Source: Candidatus Arcticimaribacter sp. UBA7428
GTDB taxonomy: Bacteria > Bacteroidota > Bacteroidia > Flavobacteriales > Flavobacteriaceae
NCBI GenBank assembly: GCA_002477625.1
Contig: DLQQ01000036.1
Coordinates: 1 to 13,350, forward strand
Direction of reading: 5' to 3'
DNA length: 13,350 bases
Position 1 is the stretch's first letter. Every line of letters starts with the position of its first letter. The notes beneath the pieces were generated by a model. The model ran no database searches and was not told where the DNA came from. It saw only the letters and a list, made by a program, of their open reading frames with translations. Of this stretch, positions 1-7,933 are shown one piece after another. The position numbers were made by a program, and so were the translations under genes.

Positions 1-525
1 AGCGTACAGGTTCCCCAAGTGAAACCCTCTCTCTTCAGCTTAGCTTTAAGTTATATGGGCTATGCAGGTTACATAAATCCCTTTACACTAGAAGCCCAAG
101 TCAATATGCGGATGCCGAAAATCAATTTGCCGGTAACCATTGCTCACGAAATGGCGCACCAACTCGGTTATGCAGCCGAAAACGAAGCCAATTTCATTGG
201 ATTCATCAATACGTTTAAAAATGCTGATCCCTGTTTGCAATATGCAGCCGTTCTCTTTGGGTTTCGGCACTGTTACAGTGATTTAGTAAAAAGAGATCCC
301 GATCAAGCAAAAATCTTAGTACAACAGTTAAATCCTGGGATTCTTAAAAACTTTGCCCAAAGCAGCGATTTCTGGGAGGAATACAAGAACCCTTTTGAAC
401 CCTTCTTTAAAGAATCTTATGATGTATACCTCAAGGCTAATGGTCAGAAATCAGGAATTAAAACATACAATCAAGTGGTTGCTTTTCTTATGGCTTACGA
501 TCTTCAAAATAAATTCAAATTGTAA
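1..525 (+). CDS. DUF3810-like zinc metalloprotease, C-terminal part (5' end outside window)
   Basis: The reading frame is open from base 1 (SVQVPQVK...) and ends with TAA at 523-525, so only about 174 C-terminal residues are present. The GTG at 19 is internal and should not be taken as the start. The key motif is HEMAHQLG at bases 145-168, an HExxH zinc-protease signature. It is followed by AENEANF, whose glutamates could give the third zinc ligand in a gluzincin-like arrangement. The combination of this motif, the following NFIGF stretch and the acidic/aromatic C-terminus matches what I remember of DUF3810, a family common in Bacteroidota with an N-terminal membrane segment that would lie upstream here. 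Substrate and role are unknown. The next gene starts 40 bases downstream. Family assignment is by pattern memory; the HExxH motif itself is directly visible. Confidence 0.8.
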   Translation, partial: SVQVPQVKPSLFSLALSYMGYAGYINPFTLEAQVNMRMPKINLPVTIAHEMAHQLGYAAENEANFIGFINTFKNADPCLQYAAVLFGFRHCYSDLVKRDPDQAKILVQQLNPGILKNFAQSSDFWEEYKNPFEPFFKESYDVYLKANGQKSGIKTYNQVVAFLMAYDLQNKFKL

Positions 526-565
526 AACTAAAAAGCGTACTTTCATTCAATAAAATCAAAAACGT

Positions 566-3547
566 ATGAAACCATTACATTTTATTTTAATCGTTCTTGT
601 TTCTTTTGCAAGCCCTGCTCAAGATTATTTCCCAACAAACAAGGGTGTTAAAACAGAAAACTCCAAGCAAATTATGCTGACGGGGGCTACCATCCATATG
701 AATCCCCTGCAAAAACTCGACAACGGAATGCTGCTGATTGAGAATGGAAAAATCAAAGCCGTTGGGACTGCATTGAGCATTCCACAAAATGCAGTTGTAA
801 TCGATTTTAAAGGAAAACACCTCTACCCTTCCTTTGTAGAATTACATTCTGATTTTGGAATTCCAGCTTTAAAGAGCAAATCGAGTGGAAGAAGAAGTGT
901 TCAGTATAATGCCAATAGAAAAGGATATTATTGGAATGATCACATCATACCGGATTACAACAGCAGTACAGACTTTAAATACGATAGCAAAAAAGCGAAG
1001 GAACTGAGAGCTGCTGGTTTTGGTGTAGTCAATACTCATAGAAAAGAAGGTATACACAGAGGCTCCAGTGTCTTGGTCGCATTGAATGACGTTCAAGATA
1101 ACGGTTATCGCATGATTGAAGATCGCGCTGCCCAACACCTTTCTTTCAAAAAAAGTAATACTTCTGGGCAATATTATCCAGGGTCTATTATGGGAGCTAT
1201 GGCACTTATCCGTCAATTATACCATGATGCTGCGTGGTATTCAAATGGAGGAGCAAAAAATAAAGACCTTGCTTTAGAAGCATTGAATAAGAACCAAAAG
1301 CTTCCTTCTATATTCGAAACTTCCAATAAATTAGACGTAGTCCGCGCTGCTAAAATTGGAAAGGAGTTTGGAAAAAAATATATCATTAAGGCACATGGTA
1401 CAGAATACGAGCAATTGAGTACATTGAAAAAGTTTAAGCCAACTCTTTTAGTTCCTGTGAATTTCCCTGCAGCTTTTGATGTTGACGATCCCTTCCTGGC
1501 ACAGAAAATCTCATTGAATAAAATGCGCTATTGGAATCAAGCTCCAGCAAATCCAAAAGCAATTGCTGCTGCTGGAATTAAATTTGCATTTACCTCTAGT
1601 GACTTAAAAAGTGTAAAAGACTTTCTTCCTAATATTCGTAAAGCTGTTCAATACGGATTATCGCCGGAAAGAGCACTAGCAGCTTTGACTACAATTCCAG
1701 CACAACTGATCAACCAGAAAGGCCGTGTTGGAGAGCTAAAAAAAGGAGCTTATGCAAACCTTTTGGTAACCGATGGTCCTTTGTTCGAGAAAAAAACAAA
1801 GATTCATGAAAATTGGGTTCAAGGACAACAGCACATCATTCAGGCCTCTGCTAAAACAACAATCGACGGGTCGTATGCTTTAAATATAAACAAGGAGTCC
1901 TATGAACTGACCCTGTCAAAAAGCGCAACTAAAATAAGTGCAAAAACGGTTCAGAACTCAACAACCCTAAAAACCGAGGCTCGCTATAATAATGGGTGGC
2001 TAACACTGAGAATTAGTGACAGCAGCAAAACTAAATTCGCACAACTTAAATCGAAAATAAGCGATCAGAGCAGCTTTGTTGGCGACGGAACTTTCTTTGA
2101 TGGATCGGCAGTGAACTGGACGGCGAAAAAAACGGAAGATTCCAAACCAAAGAAAGACAAAAAAGACAAAGAAGTACTCCAAAAGATACTCCCGATAACC
2201 TATCCAAATAACGGCTTTGGTTTCAAAACACTTCCAACTTCAGAAAATGTTTTATTTACCAATGTGACCGTTTGGACCAATGAAGCTGATGGAATCCTTG
2301 AAAATGCAAGTGTTTGGGTTGTCAATGGAAAAATCAAAGCCGTCGGCACCATCGATGAAGCTTCGGGAGCTCGAGTAATTGATGGGACAGGCAAACATTT
2401 AACCAGTGGAATTATTGATGAGCATTCGCATATTGGTGCCTCAAGCATCAATGAAGGGGGTCAAAACTCTTCTGCCGAGGTAACCATCGAAGACGTGATC
2501 AATCCAGATGACATCAATTTATACCGCAACTTATCTGGAGGTGTAACTACATTACAAATATTACACGGTTCTGCAAACCCGATTGGTGGTCGCTCAGCGA
2601 TAATCAAACCTAAATGGGGAGCAGGTGCCGATGAACTCTTATACCCCAATGCAGATCCATACATCAAATTTGCTTTAGGAGAAAACGTAAAACAATCGAA
2701 CTGGCAAAGTTATGGGCGTTTTCCACAAACACGAATGGGAGTTGAACAGGTTTTTACAGACTATTTCCAACGTGCCAAAGAATACAAGGCAGCATGGAAA
2801 GCGTACAACGCCCTCTCTAAAAAGATAAAAACCAAAACTGCAGCGCCACGCTACGATTTAGAAATGGAAACTATGGTTGAGATTTTAGACGGAAAGCGTT
2901 TTATTTCTTGTCATTCCTATGTTCAAAGTGAAATCAATATGCTGCTTAAAGTAGCGGATCGTTTTGGTGTTCGCATCAATACCTTCACCCACATACTTGA
3001 AGGATATAAAGTAGCCGATAAGATGAAAGAACACGGTGTTGGAGGCTCAACTTTTTCGGACTGGTGGGCCTATAAATTTGAGGTGAATGACGCCATCCCA
3101 TACAACGGCGCAATCATGCACAGCCAAGGAGTAACAGTAGCTTTTAACTCAGATGATTCGGAAATGTCCCGACGCTTGAATCAAGAAGCTGCAAAAGCGG
3201 TTAAATACGGAGGAGTGTCTGAAGAAGACGCTTGGAAATTTGTAACACTAAACCCTGCAAAATTATTGCATATCGACGATGAGGTTGGGAGTGTTAAAGT
3301 AGGGAAATCTGCCGATCTTGTTTTGTGGAGCGATCATCCCATGTCCATATATTCCGTAGTAGAAAAAACCATGATCGATGGGGTTATTTACTTTGATCTT
3401 GATCGAGCTACTGCTCAGGTGGCACAAATTGCCAAAGAAAAAAATAAACTAATTCAAGACATGCTAGTCGCTAAAAATGGCGGTGCGAAAACACAAAAGC
3501 CAGTACGAAAAAAAGCAGTAGAATTCCATTGTGAAACACTTGATTAA
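566..3547 (+). CDS. Secreted two-domain amidohydrolase-family protein (993 aa)
   Basis: It begins with a signal peptide (hydrophobic to residue 16; likely cleavage SPA|QD after 18), so it probably acts in the periplasm or outside. Two amidohydrolase-type domains lie in tandem, about residues 35-425 and 560-950, separated by a less conserved segment and a Lys/Asp-rich linker near 526-540. Domain 2 has the metal signature H620-S-H622, with candidate ligands H783 (CHSY), H809 (FTHILEGYK) and D863 (NSDD), then the usual tail NPAKLL...GKSADLVLW. It resembles imidazolonepropionase/adenine-deaminase-like amidohydrolases. Domain 1 has H94-S-D96 where HxH is expected, so its metal site looks altered, although D346 (TSSD) is present. 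Both domains share the NGKIKAVGT entry segment, showing internal duplication. The substrate is unknown; peptide, cyclic amide or nucleobase-like compounds are possible. The partner gene follows directly, suggesting a joint function. Confidence 0.9.
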   Translation: MKPLHFILIVLVSFASPAQDYFPTNKGVKTENSKQIMLTGATIHMNPLQKLDNGMLLIENGKIKAVGTALSIPQNAVVIDFKGKHLYPSFVELHSDFGIPALKSKSSGRRSVQYNANRKGYYWNDHIIPDYNSSTDFKYDSKKAKELRAAGFGVVNTHRKEGIHRGSSVLVALNDVQDNGYRMIEDRAAQHLSFKKSNTSGQYYPGSIMGAMALIRQLYHDAAWYSNGGAKNKDLALEALNKNQKLPSIFETSNKLDVVRAAKIGKEFGKKYIIKAHGTEYEQLSTLKKFKPTLLVPVNFPAAFDVDDPFLAQKISLNKMRYWNQAPANPKAIAAAGIKFAFTSSDLKSVKDFLPNIRKAVQYGLSPERALAALTTIPAQLINQKGRVGELKKGAYANLLVTDGPLFEKKTKIHENWVQGQQHIIQASAKTTIDGSYALNINKESYELTLSKSATKISAKTVQNSTTLKTEARYNNGWLTLRISDSSKTKFAQLKSKISDQSSFVGDGTFFDGSAVNWTAKKTEDSKPKKDKKDKEVLQKILPITYPNNGFGFKTLPTSENVLFTNVTVWTNEADGILENASVWVVNGKIKAVGTIDEASGARVIDGTGKHLTSGIIDEHSHIGASSINEGGQNSSAEVTIEDVINPDDINLYRNLSGGVTTLQILHGSANPIGGRSAIIKPKWGAGADELLYPNADPYIKFALGENVKQSNWQSYGRFPQTRMGVEQVFTDYFQRAKEYKAAWKAYNALSKKIKTKTAAPRYDLEMETMVEILDGKRFISCHSYVQSEINMLLKVADRFGVRINTFTHILEGYKVADKMKEHGVGGSTFSDWWAYKFEVNDAIPYNGAIMHSQGVTVAFNSDDSEMSRRLNQEAAKAVKYGGVSEEDAWKFVTLNPAKLLHIDDEVGSVKVGKSADLVLWSDHPMSIYSVVEKTMIDGVIYFDLDRATAQVAQIAKEKNKLIQDMLVAKNGGAKTQKPVRKKAVEFHCETLD

Positions 3548-3557
3548 TCTGATTATT

Positions 3558-4853
3558 ATGAAAAATTATATCTCAACATTCGTATTCCTTTTTTGCTGTA
3601 CTTTAGGAATAGCCCAACAAACACCAGCAGCAGATCAACAGAATAGTATTCTAATACTGGGCGCAACTGCTCATATAGGAGATGGTACCCTCTTAGAAAA
3701 CAGCGCAATCGGTTTGCGTGACGGAAAAATCATTGAAGTCGCTACAGCTGATGCAATACAAAATGAATACAGCAAAACTATTGATGCTACTGGACAACAC
3801 CTATACCCTGGATTTATAGCTGCAAACAGCACTGTGGGTATGGTCGAAGTCGACGCAGTTCGTGCAACCAATGATTTGAATGAAATTGGAGAATATCTTC
3901 CGCACATCAGAACCATTATTGCCTATAATGCAGAATCTAAAGTAGTTGAAAGCCTTCGTCCCAACGGGATATTATCCGCTCAAATTGTACCAACTCGTGG
4001 GGTGATTTCTGGAAGTTCTTCCGTTGTCAAACTCGATGCTTGGAATTGGGAAGATGCCGCATTAGTAACCGATGAAGGTTTACACATCAACTGGCCTCGG
4101 GCATATACGTCAAACAGAAGAAGGGGTCCGAGTAGTGACATTAAATACAATAAAAAGAGTTACGAAGAGAAAATAAAATCGCTCAGTGAATTCTTAAAAG
4201 AATCGATGGCCTACAATCAAGTCCAATCAAAAACCAAACATCTTCCGTTTGCTGCAATGAACAATGCCTTTGTTGGGAGCCAAACCGTCTATTTACACGC
4301 CGATGGTCAACGCGAAATTGTGGATGGAATTCAATTTTTAAAAGAACATCAAATTAAGAATGTTGTTTTAGTTGGAGGGAATGAAGCACATTTGGTGACT
4401 GATTTCCTAAAGAAACATGACATTCCAGTAATTGTTTCTCGACCACACCGATTACCTACCCAAGAAGATCAAGACATAAAGCTTCCCTTTAAAATGGCGA
4501 AAATCCTAATGGATGCTGGCCTATTAATCACGGTGGATGTAAGCGGAAGAATGGAACGAATGAACACTCGTAACCTCCCGTTTTATGCAGGAAGTTTTGC
4601 AGCCTATGGTGTTCCCAAAGAAAAAGCAGTACAAATGATCACCTTAAATGCGGCAAAAATAATTGGTGTTGCAGATCGTTTAGGAAGTTTAACCGTTGGA
4701 AAAGACGCAACCCTATTCGTATCTCTTGGAGATGCTCTGGATATGCGTACCAATCAACTAACACATGCCTTTATTGAAGGAAGAGCACTTTCGTTAGAAA
4801 CACACCAAACAGAGTTATGGAAACGCTATATGGAAAAATACGCTAGGAAATAA
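3558..4853 (+). CDS. Secreted amidohydrolase-like protein lacking the HxH metal motif (431 aa)
   Basis: The ATG at 3558 is preferred because it gives a clean signal peptide (MKNYISTFVFLF..., likely cleavage GIA|QQ after residue 19). The in-frame GTG at 3531 would overlap the upstream gene and put extra residues ahead of that peptide. The fold is recognisable: an entry segment like that of the upstream protein (DGKIIEV, then HLYPGF at 81-86), and the C-terminal stretch ITLNAAKIIG...VGKDATLFVS at about 361-389. At the position of the HxH metal ligands the sequence is A-N90-S-T92, and the usual C-terminal Asp appears replaced (TVDVSG, ungapped comparison). H247, H278 and H297 remain. It is probably a non-canonical or inactive paralogue acting with the two-domain protein, whose gene ends 10 bases upstream. 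Substrate unknown. Confidence 0.85.
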   Translation: MKNYISTFVFLFCCTLGIAQQTPAADQQNSILILGATAHIGDGTLLENSAIGLRDGKIIEVATADAIQNEYSKTIDATGQHLYPGFIAANSTVGMVEVDAVRATNDLNEIGEYLPHIRTIIAYNAESKVVESLRPNGILSAQIVPTRGVISGSSSVVKLDAWNWEDAALVTDEGLHINWPRAYTSNRRRGPSSDIKYNKKSYEEKIKSLSEFLKESMAYNQVQSKTKHLPFAAMNNAFVGSQTVYLHADGQREIVDGIQFLKEHQIKNVVLVGGNEAHLVTDFLKKHDIPVIVSRPHRLPTQEDQDIKLPFKMAKILMDAGLLITVDVSGRMERMNTRNLPFYAGSFAAYGVPKEKAVQMITLNAAKIIGVADRLGSLTVGKDATLFVSLGDALDMRTNQLTHAFIEGRALSLETHQTELWKRYMEKYARK

Positions 4854-4858
4854 AATTA

Positions 4859-5653
4859 ATGAAATACATTTCGAGCACTCAAAATCCTCAAATCAAAACC
4901 CTTAAAGGGCTACAAGACAAGGCAAGGAAAAGAGCAGAAAATAATCAATTTGTAATTGAAGGAATAAAGGAACTTACCTATGCTATTCAAGCGGGGTACT
5001 TGATTGATGAACTCTATGTGAGCGATTCCAATCAAACAGAAAAAACAGATGAACTAATCCAAGAAAAGCAAGGTGCTGGTTGTGCCCTTTATGAGTTGTC
5101 AGCCGCATTATTCAAAACGCTATGCTACCGATCCACATCCGATGTTCTCGGGGTGGCACAAAGAAAAGAGCACAGTTTATCGGCACTCCATCTGAAAGAC
5201 AACCCACTGCTTCTCATTGCAGAAGCTCCTGAAAAACCAGGCAATATTGGTGCACTCGCTCGAACGGTTGACGCTGCAAAGGCAGATGCCTTAATCATTA
5301 CCAATCCCAAAACGGACCTATACAATCCGAATGTAATCCGGTCGAGTGTAGGATGTATGTTTTCAATTCAAATAGCAATTGGGACGAACGAAGAGGTTTT
5401 TTCTTTTTTAAAATCAAATGACATCAAGCTTTTTAGTGCTGCCCTATCCGAAAAGGCAAAAGTCTATACCGAAGAAAATTATACTAGTGCAACGGCTATA
5501 GCTGTTGGCACAGAGGATATTGGTTTAAGTAATACTTGGTGTAATCAAAGTAAAAATCACATTGTTATTCCCATGTTGGGTGTCAATGATTCACTTAATG
5601 TATCGGTTGCAGCCGGAATTATATTATTTGAAGCCATTCGTCAAAGAAAGTGA
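4859..5653 (+). CDS. SpoU/TrmH-family RNA 2'-O-ribose methyltransferase (264 aa)
   Basis: Transfers a methyl group from S-adenosylmethionine to a ribose 2'-OH in tRNA or rRNA; cytoplasmic. The N-terminal part has the substrate-binding pattern of the family (NNQFVIEGIKEL, residues 28-39). The C-terminal SPOUT trefoil-knot domain shows motif 1 as KPGNIGALARTVDAA (126-140, with N129 and catalytic-type R135), motif 2 as NPNVIRSSVG (156-165) and motif 3 as IPMLGVNDSLNVSVAAGI (237-254). GTEDIGLS (217-224) fits the loop before motif 3. The length of 264 is normal for the family. The exact target nucleotide cannot be read from the sequence; TrmH, RlmB and TsnR-like members share these motifs. It starts 5 bases after the amidohydrolase gene, so it is probably cotranscribed with it, although no functional link is evident. 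Confidence 0.93.
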   Translation: MKYISSTQNPQIKTLKGLQDKARKRAENNQFVIEGIKELTYAIQAGYLIDELYVSDSNQTEKTDELIQEKQGAGCALYELSAALFKTLCYRSTSDVLGVAQRKEHSLSALHLKDNPLLLIAEAPEKPGNIGALARTVDAAKADALIITNPKTDLYNPNVIRSSVGCMFSIQIAIGTNEEVFSFLKSNDIKLFSAALSEKAKVYTEENYTSATAIAVGTEDIGLSNTWCNQSKNHIVIPMLGVNDSLNVSVAAGIILFEAIRQRK

Positions 5654-5671
5654 GAAGAAATTTTTGGATGC

Positions 5672-5692
5672 TAAATTAGTTTCCGTAATTTA
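5672..5692. promoter_or_regulatory. Inverted repeat directly before the relA/spoT gene
   Basis: TAAATTA (5672-5678) and TAATTTA (5686-5692) form a perfect 7-bp inverted repeat around the 7-base spacer GTTTCCG, ending 8 bases before the ATG at 5701. The right arm overlaps TAATTTAC, a partial match (6 of 8) to the Bacteroidota -7 element TAnnTTTG, with TTG at 5664-5666 placed 19 bases upstream as in the -33 element. It could be an operator over a promoter or simply AT-rich chance. There is no T-run after it that would make it a convincing terminator for the preceding gene. Confidence 0.3.
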
Positions 5693-5700
5693 CTCTTGTG

Positions 5701-7902
5701 ATGATAATCGACGAACAGTTAGAGAATAAAGAAATTGCCAAGCAATACAAAGAGTTGCTCCGCATCAGCTACCTTCAACTCAACGAAGAAGACAAGAAGC
5801 TGATACGTTTGGCTTTTGACACTGCCGTGGATGCCCATAAAGATCAAAGAAGAAAATCTGGAGAGGCATATATTTTCCACCCCATCGCTGTTGCCAAGAT
5901 TGTAGCATCGGAAATAGGGTTGGACGCTGCTTGTATTGCAGCTGCATTATTACATGACACCGTTGAAGACACCGAATATACCTTAGACGATATTGAACGA
6001 CTTTTTGGGAGTACCGTAGCAAAAATCGTACACGGATTAACTAAAATTTCAAATCTTAAAAAAGATACCGACATTTCGTTGCAAGCAGAAAATTTCCGGA
6101 AAATGCTTCTAACGCTTAATGATGATATCCGAGTAATCATTATCAAAATCGCCGATCGTCTGCACAATATGCAGACCATGGATTCTATGCCTGAGCATAA
6201 GCAGGTGAAAATTGCCTCAGAAACACTTTATATCTACGCCCCAATTGCACATAGAATTGGGATGTATAACATCAAAACTGAGTTAGAAGATTTAAGCTTA
6301 AAATACACCGAGCCCCTCCGATTCGATGCCATTAAAAATAAAATTGAAGGCGGTCAAGAAGAACAAAAAAAATACATCAAAGACTTTTCGGCATTCATTG
6401 AAAAATCGCTCAATGGAGAGCGTTTAAAATATTTTATAAAGGGAAGGAGTAAATCGATTTTTTCGATTCATAAAAAAATGCAAAAACAAAACATTCCCTA
6501 TGAAGGGGTGTTTGACAAGTTTGCAATCCGCGTGGTTTACAAATCCACTCCCAAGAATGAAAAGTTTTTAGCTTGGAAAATTTACTCCATCATAACAGAT
6601 CACTTTACGCCTAACCCCACCCGCCTTCGGGATTGGATTTCTTCTCCGAAATCAAACGGATACGAATCCCTTCACATCACAGTTATGGGACCCAACAATA
6701 AATGGGTTGAGGTACAGATTCGCTCAGAACGCATGCACGAAATTGCAGAGAAAGGGTATGCGGCACATTTCAGATACAAACAGGGAATGCAGAAAGAGAG
6801 TGGAATTGATACTTGGTTAAACCGCGTTCAAGAGGTTTTAGAAAATAAAGAAAGTAATGCGGTTGATTTTGTTGAGGACTTTAAACTCAACCTCTATTCA
6901 GAAGAAATTTTCGTTTTTACGCCTCAAGGGGAATTAAAATCCCTGCCAACGGGTTCCTCTATTCTTGACTTTGCATTCAGCATTCACACCGAAGTTGGAG
7001 CCAAAGCCCGTGGTGCAAGAATCAACGGAAAACTAGTACCCTTGAGCAGGACTCTAAAGAGTGGGGAGAATATTGAAATCATTACTTCAGAAAACTCAAA
7101 GCCTACAGCAAACTGGTTGGATCATGTGATTACATCTCGCGCTCGGTCTCGAATAAAAGTTGCATTAAACGAAGAGAAAAAACGCATCGCCGAGGATGGA
7201 AAAGAATTATTGAGAAGAAAACTCAAGCAACTAAAGATTACCCTAAACGATAAAACCATTCGAAGGCTCGTTTTGTACTTCAAGGTCAATACCAGTTTGG
7301 ACTTATTTTATCGGGTAGGTATTGGGGTTGTCGACAACAAAAAATTGAAAGATTTTGCTGCAAGCTACAACAGTAAATTTTTCAATTTTATAAAAAAAAG
7401 AATCACCTCCAATGCACGTAAGAATATTAATGATCGAGATGAATTTACATCAACCTTCGATAAATTAGTTTTCGGAAAAGACAAAGAAGAACTCCCCTAC
7501 TCTTTGTCCAAATGCTGCACACCCATTGGTGGCGACAAAGTTTTTGGTTTTCTATCCATTCACGATGGTCTGAAGGTACATCGGCATGATTGTCCCAATT
7601 CCCTATCGTTACAGTCTAATTTTGCCTACAGAGTTTTACCAGCATGGTGGGTTGATTCCTCAGAACAACAGTTCAGTGCAAAACTCAAGCTGAGTGGTAT
7701 TGATCAGGCAGGTCTTGTCAATCAAGTCACCCGAGTTATTTCGACTAATATGCATGTTGATATCTTTAAAATCAGTTTTGATACAGAAGAAGGCTTGTTC
7801 AACGGAACAATTAATGTGCGGGTCAAAAACAGTGCAATCTTAGATAAACTGGTCAACAATTTGCAGAAAATAAATGGAATTGAAAAAGTTACCCGTGAAT
7901 AG
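5701..7902 (+). CDS. spoT: Bifunctional (p)ppGpp synthetase/hydrolase, RelA/SpoT family (733 aa)
   Basis: Makes (p)ppGpp from ATP and GDP/GTP and hydrolyses it again, controlling the stringent response in the cytoplasm. The ATG at 5701 is chosen over the adjacent GTG at 5698. Domain order is complete for a long RSH protein. The HD hydrolase has H60, H85-D86, E89-D90 (LLHDTVED) and D152 (ADRLHN). The synthetase has GRSKS (248-252), D272, Y321 (NGYESLH) and E337 (VEVQIR). Then come TGS (about 400-462, EEIFVFTPQG...), a conserved Cys region KCCTPIGGDKVFGF (604-617), and a C-terminal ACT domain (about 655-733). All hydrolase and synthetase positions I can place match known catalytic residues of Rel from Streptococcus, at a nearly constant offset, so both activities are expected. 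Some synthetase positions vary from the textbook motif (RLRDWI for RFKDYI, YESLH for YQSLH). A fur-like gene and purA follow. Confidence 0.97.
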   Translation: MIIDEQLENKEIAKQYKELLRISYLQLNEEDKKLIRLAFDTAVDAHKDQRRKSGEAYIFHPIAVAKIVASEIGLDAACIAAALLHDTVEDTEYTLDDIERLFGSTVAKIVHGLTKISNLKKDTDISLQAENFRKMLLTLNDDIRVIIIKIADRLHNMQTMDSMPEHKQVKIASETLYIYAPIAHRIGMYNIKTELEDLSLKYTEPLRFDAIKNKIEGGQEEQKKYIKDFSAFIEKSLNGERLKYFIKGRSKSIFSIHKKMQKQNIPYEGVFDKFAIRVVYKSTPKNEKFLAWKIYSIITDHFTPNPTRLRDWISSPKSNGYESLHITVMGPNNKWVEVQIRSERMHEIAEKGYAAHFRYKQGMQKESGIDTWLNRVQEVLENKESNAVDFVEDFKLNLYSEEIFVFTPQGELKSLPTGSSILDFAFSIHTEVGAKARGARINGKLVPLSRTLKSGENIEIITSENSKPTANWLDHVITSRARSRIKVALNEEKKRIAEDGKELLRRKLKQLKITLNDKTIRRLVLYFKVNTSLDLFYRVGIGVVDNKKLKDFAASYNSKFFNFIKKRITSNARKNINDRDEFTSTFDKLVFGKDKEELPYSLSKCCTPIGGDKVFGFLSIHDGLKVHRHDCPNSLSLQSNFAYRVLPAWWVDSSEQQFSAKLKLSGIDQAGLVNQVTRVISTNMHVDIFKISFDTEEGLFNGTINVRVKNSAILDKLVNNLQKINGIEKVTRE

Positions 7903-7914
7903 TTAAAGAAACGA

Positions 7915-7922
7915 TACATTTG
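7915..7922 (+). promoter_or_regulatory. Candidate Bacteroidota -7 promoter element before the fur-like gene
   Basis: TACATTTG is an exact match to the TAnnTTTG element recognised by the Bacteroidota primary sigma factor. It lies in the 31-base gap between relA/spoT and the fur-like gene. Transcription would start about 7 bases downstream, only a few bases before the ATG at 7934, giving an almost leaderless message. No good TTG -33 element is seen at the usual spacing. The wider sequence TACATTTGTA has TACA/TGTA half-sites, so it could also bind a regulator, possibly the gene's own product. Confidence 0.45.
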
Positions 7923-7933
7923 TAACCTAAATT

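Noticed and set aside
538..545. TACTTTCA as a promoter element before the large amidohydrolase gene
   Set aside because: Only 6 of 8 matches to TAnnTTTG, and the nearest TTG is spaced 15 bases away rather than about 19.
869..1216. Minus-strand reading frame of 115 codons inside the large amidohydrolase gene
   Set aside because: Lies wholly within a strongly supported gene, with no recognisable domain; the same applies to the other minus-strand frames, including 5844-6179 and 12121-12477.
2141..2180. Lys/Asp-rich repetitive coding stretch (KPKKDKKDKE) as a possible low-complexity repeat
   Set aside because: Fits a simple hydrophilic linker between two domains.
3531..3557. Upstream GTG start for the small amidohydrolase-like protein, overlapping the previous gene by 17 bases
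   Set aside because: The ATG at 3558 begins exactly at a standard signal peptide; the extra nine residues would spoil it.
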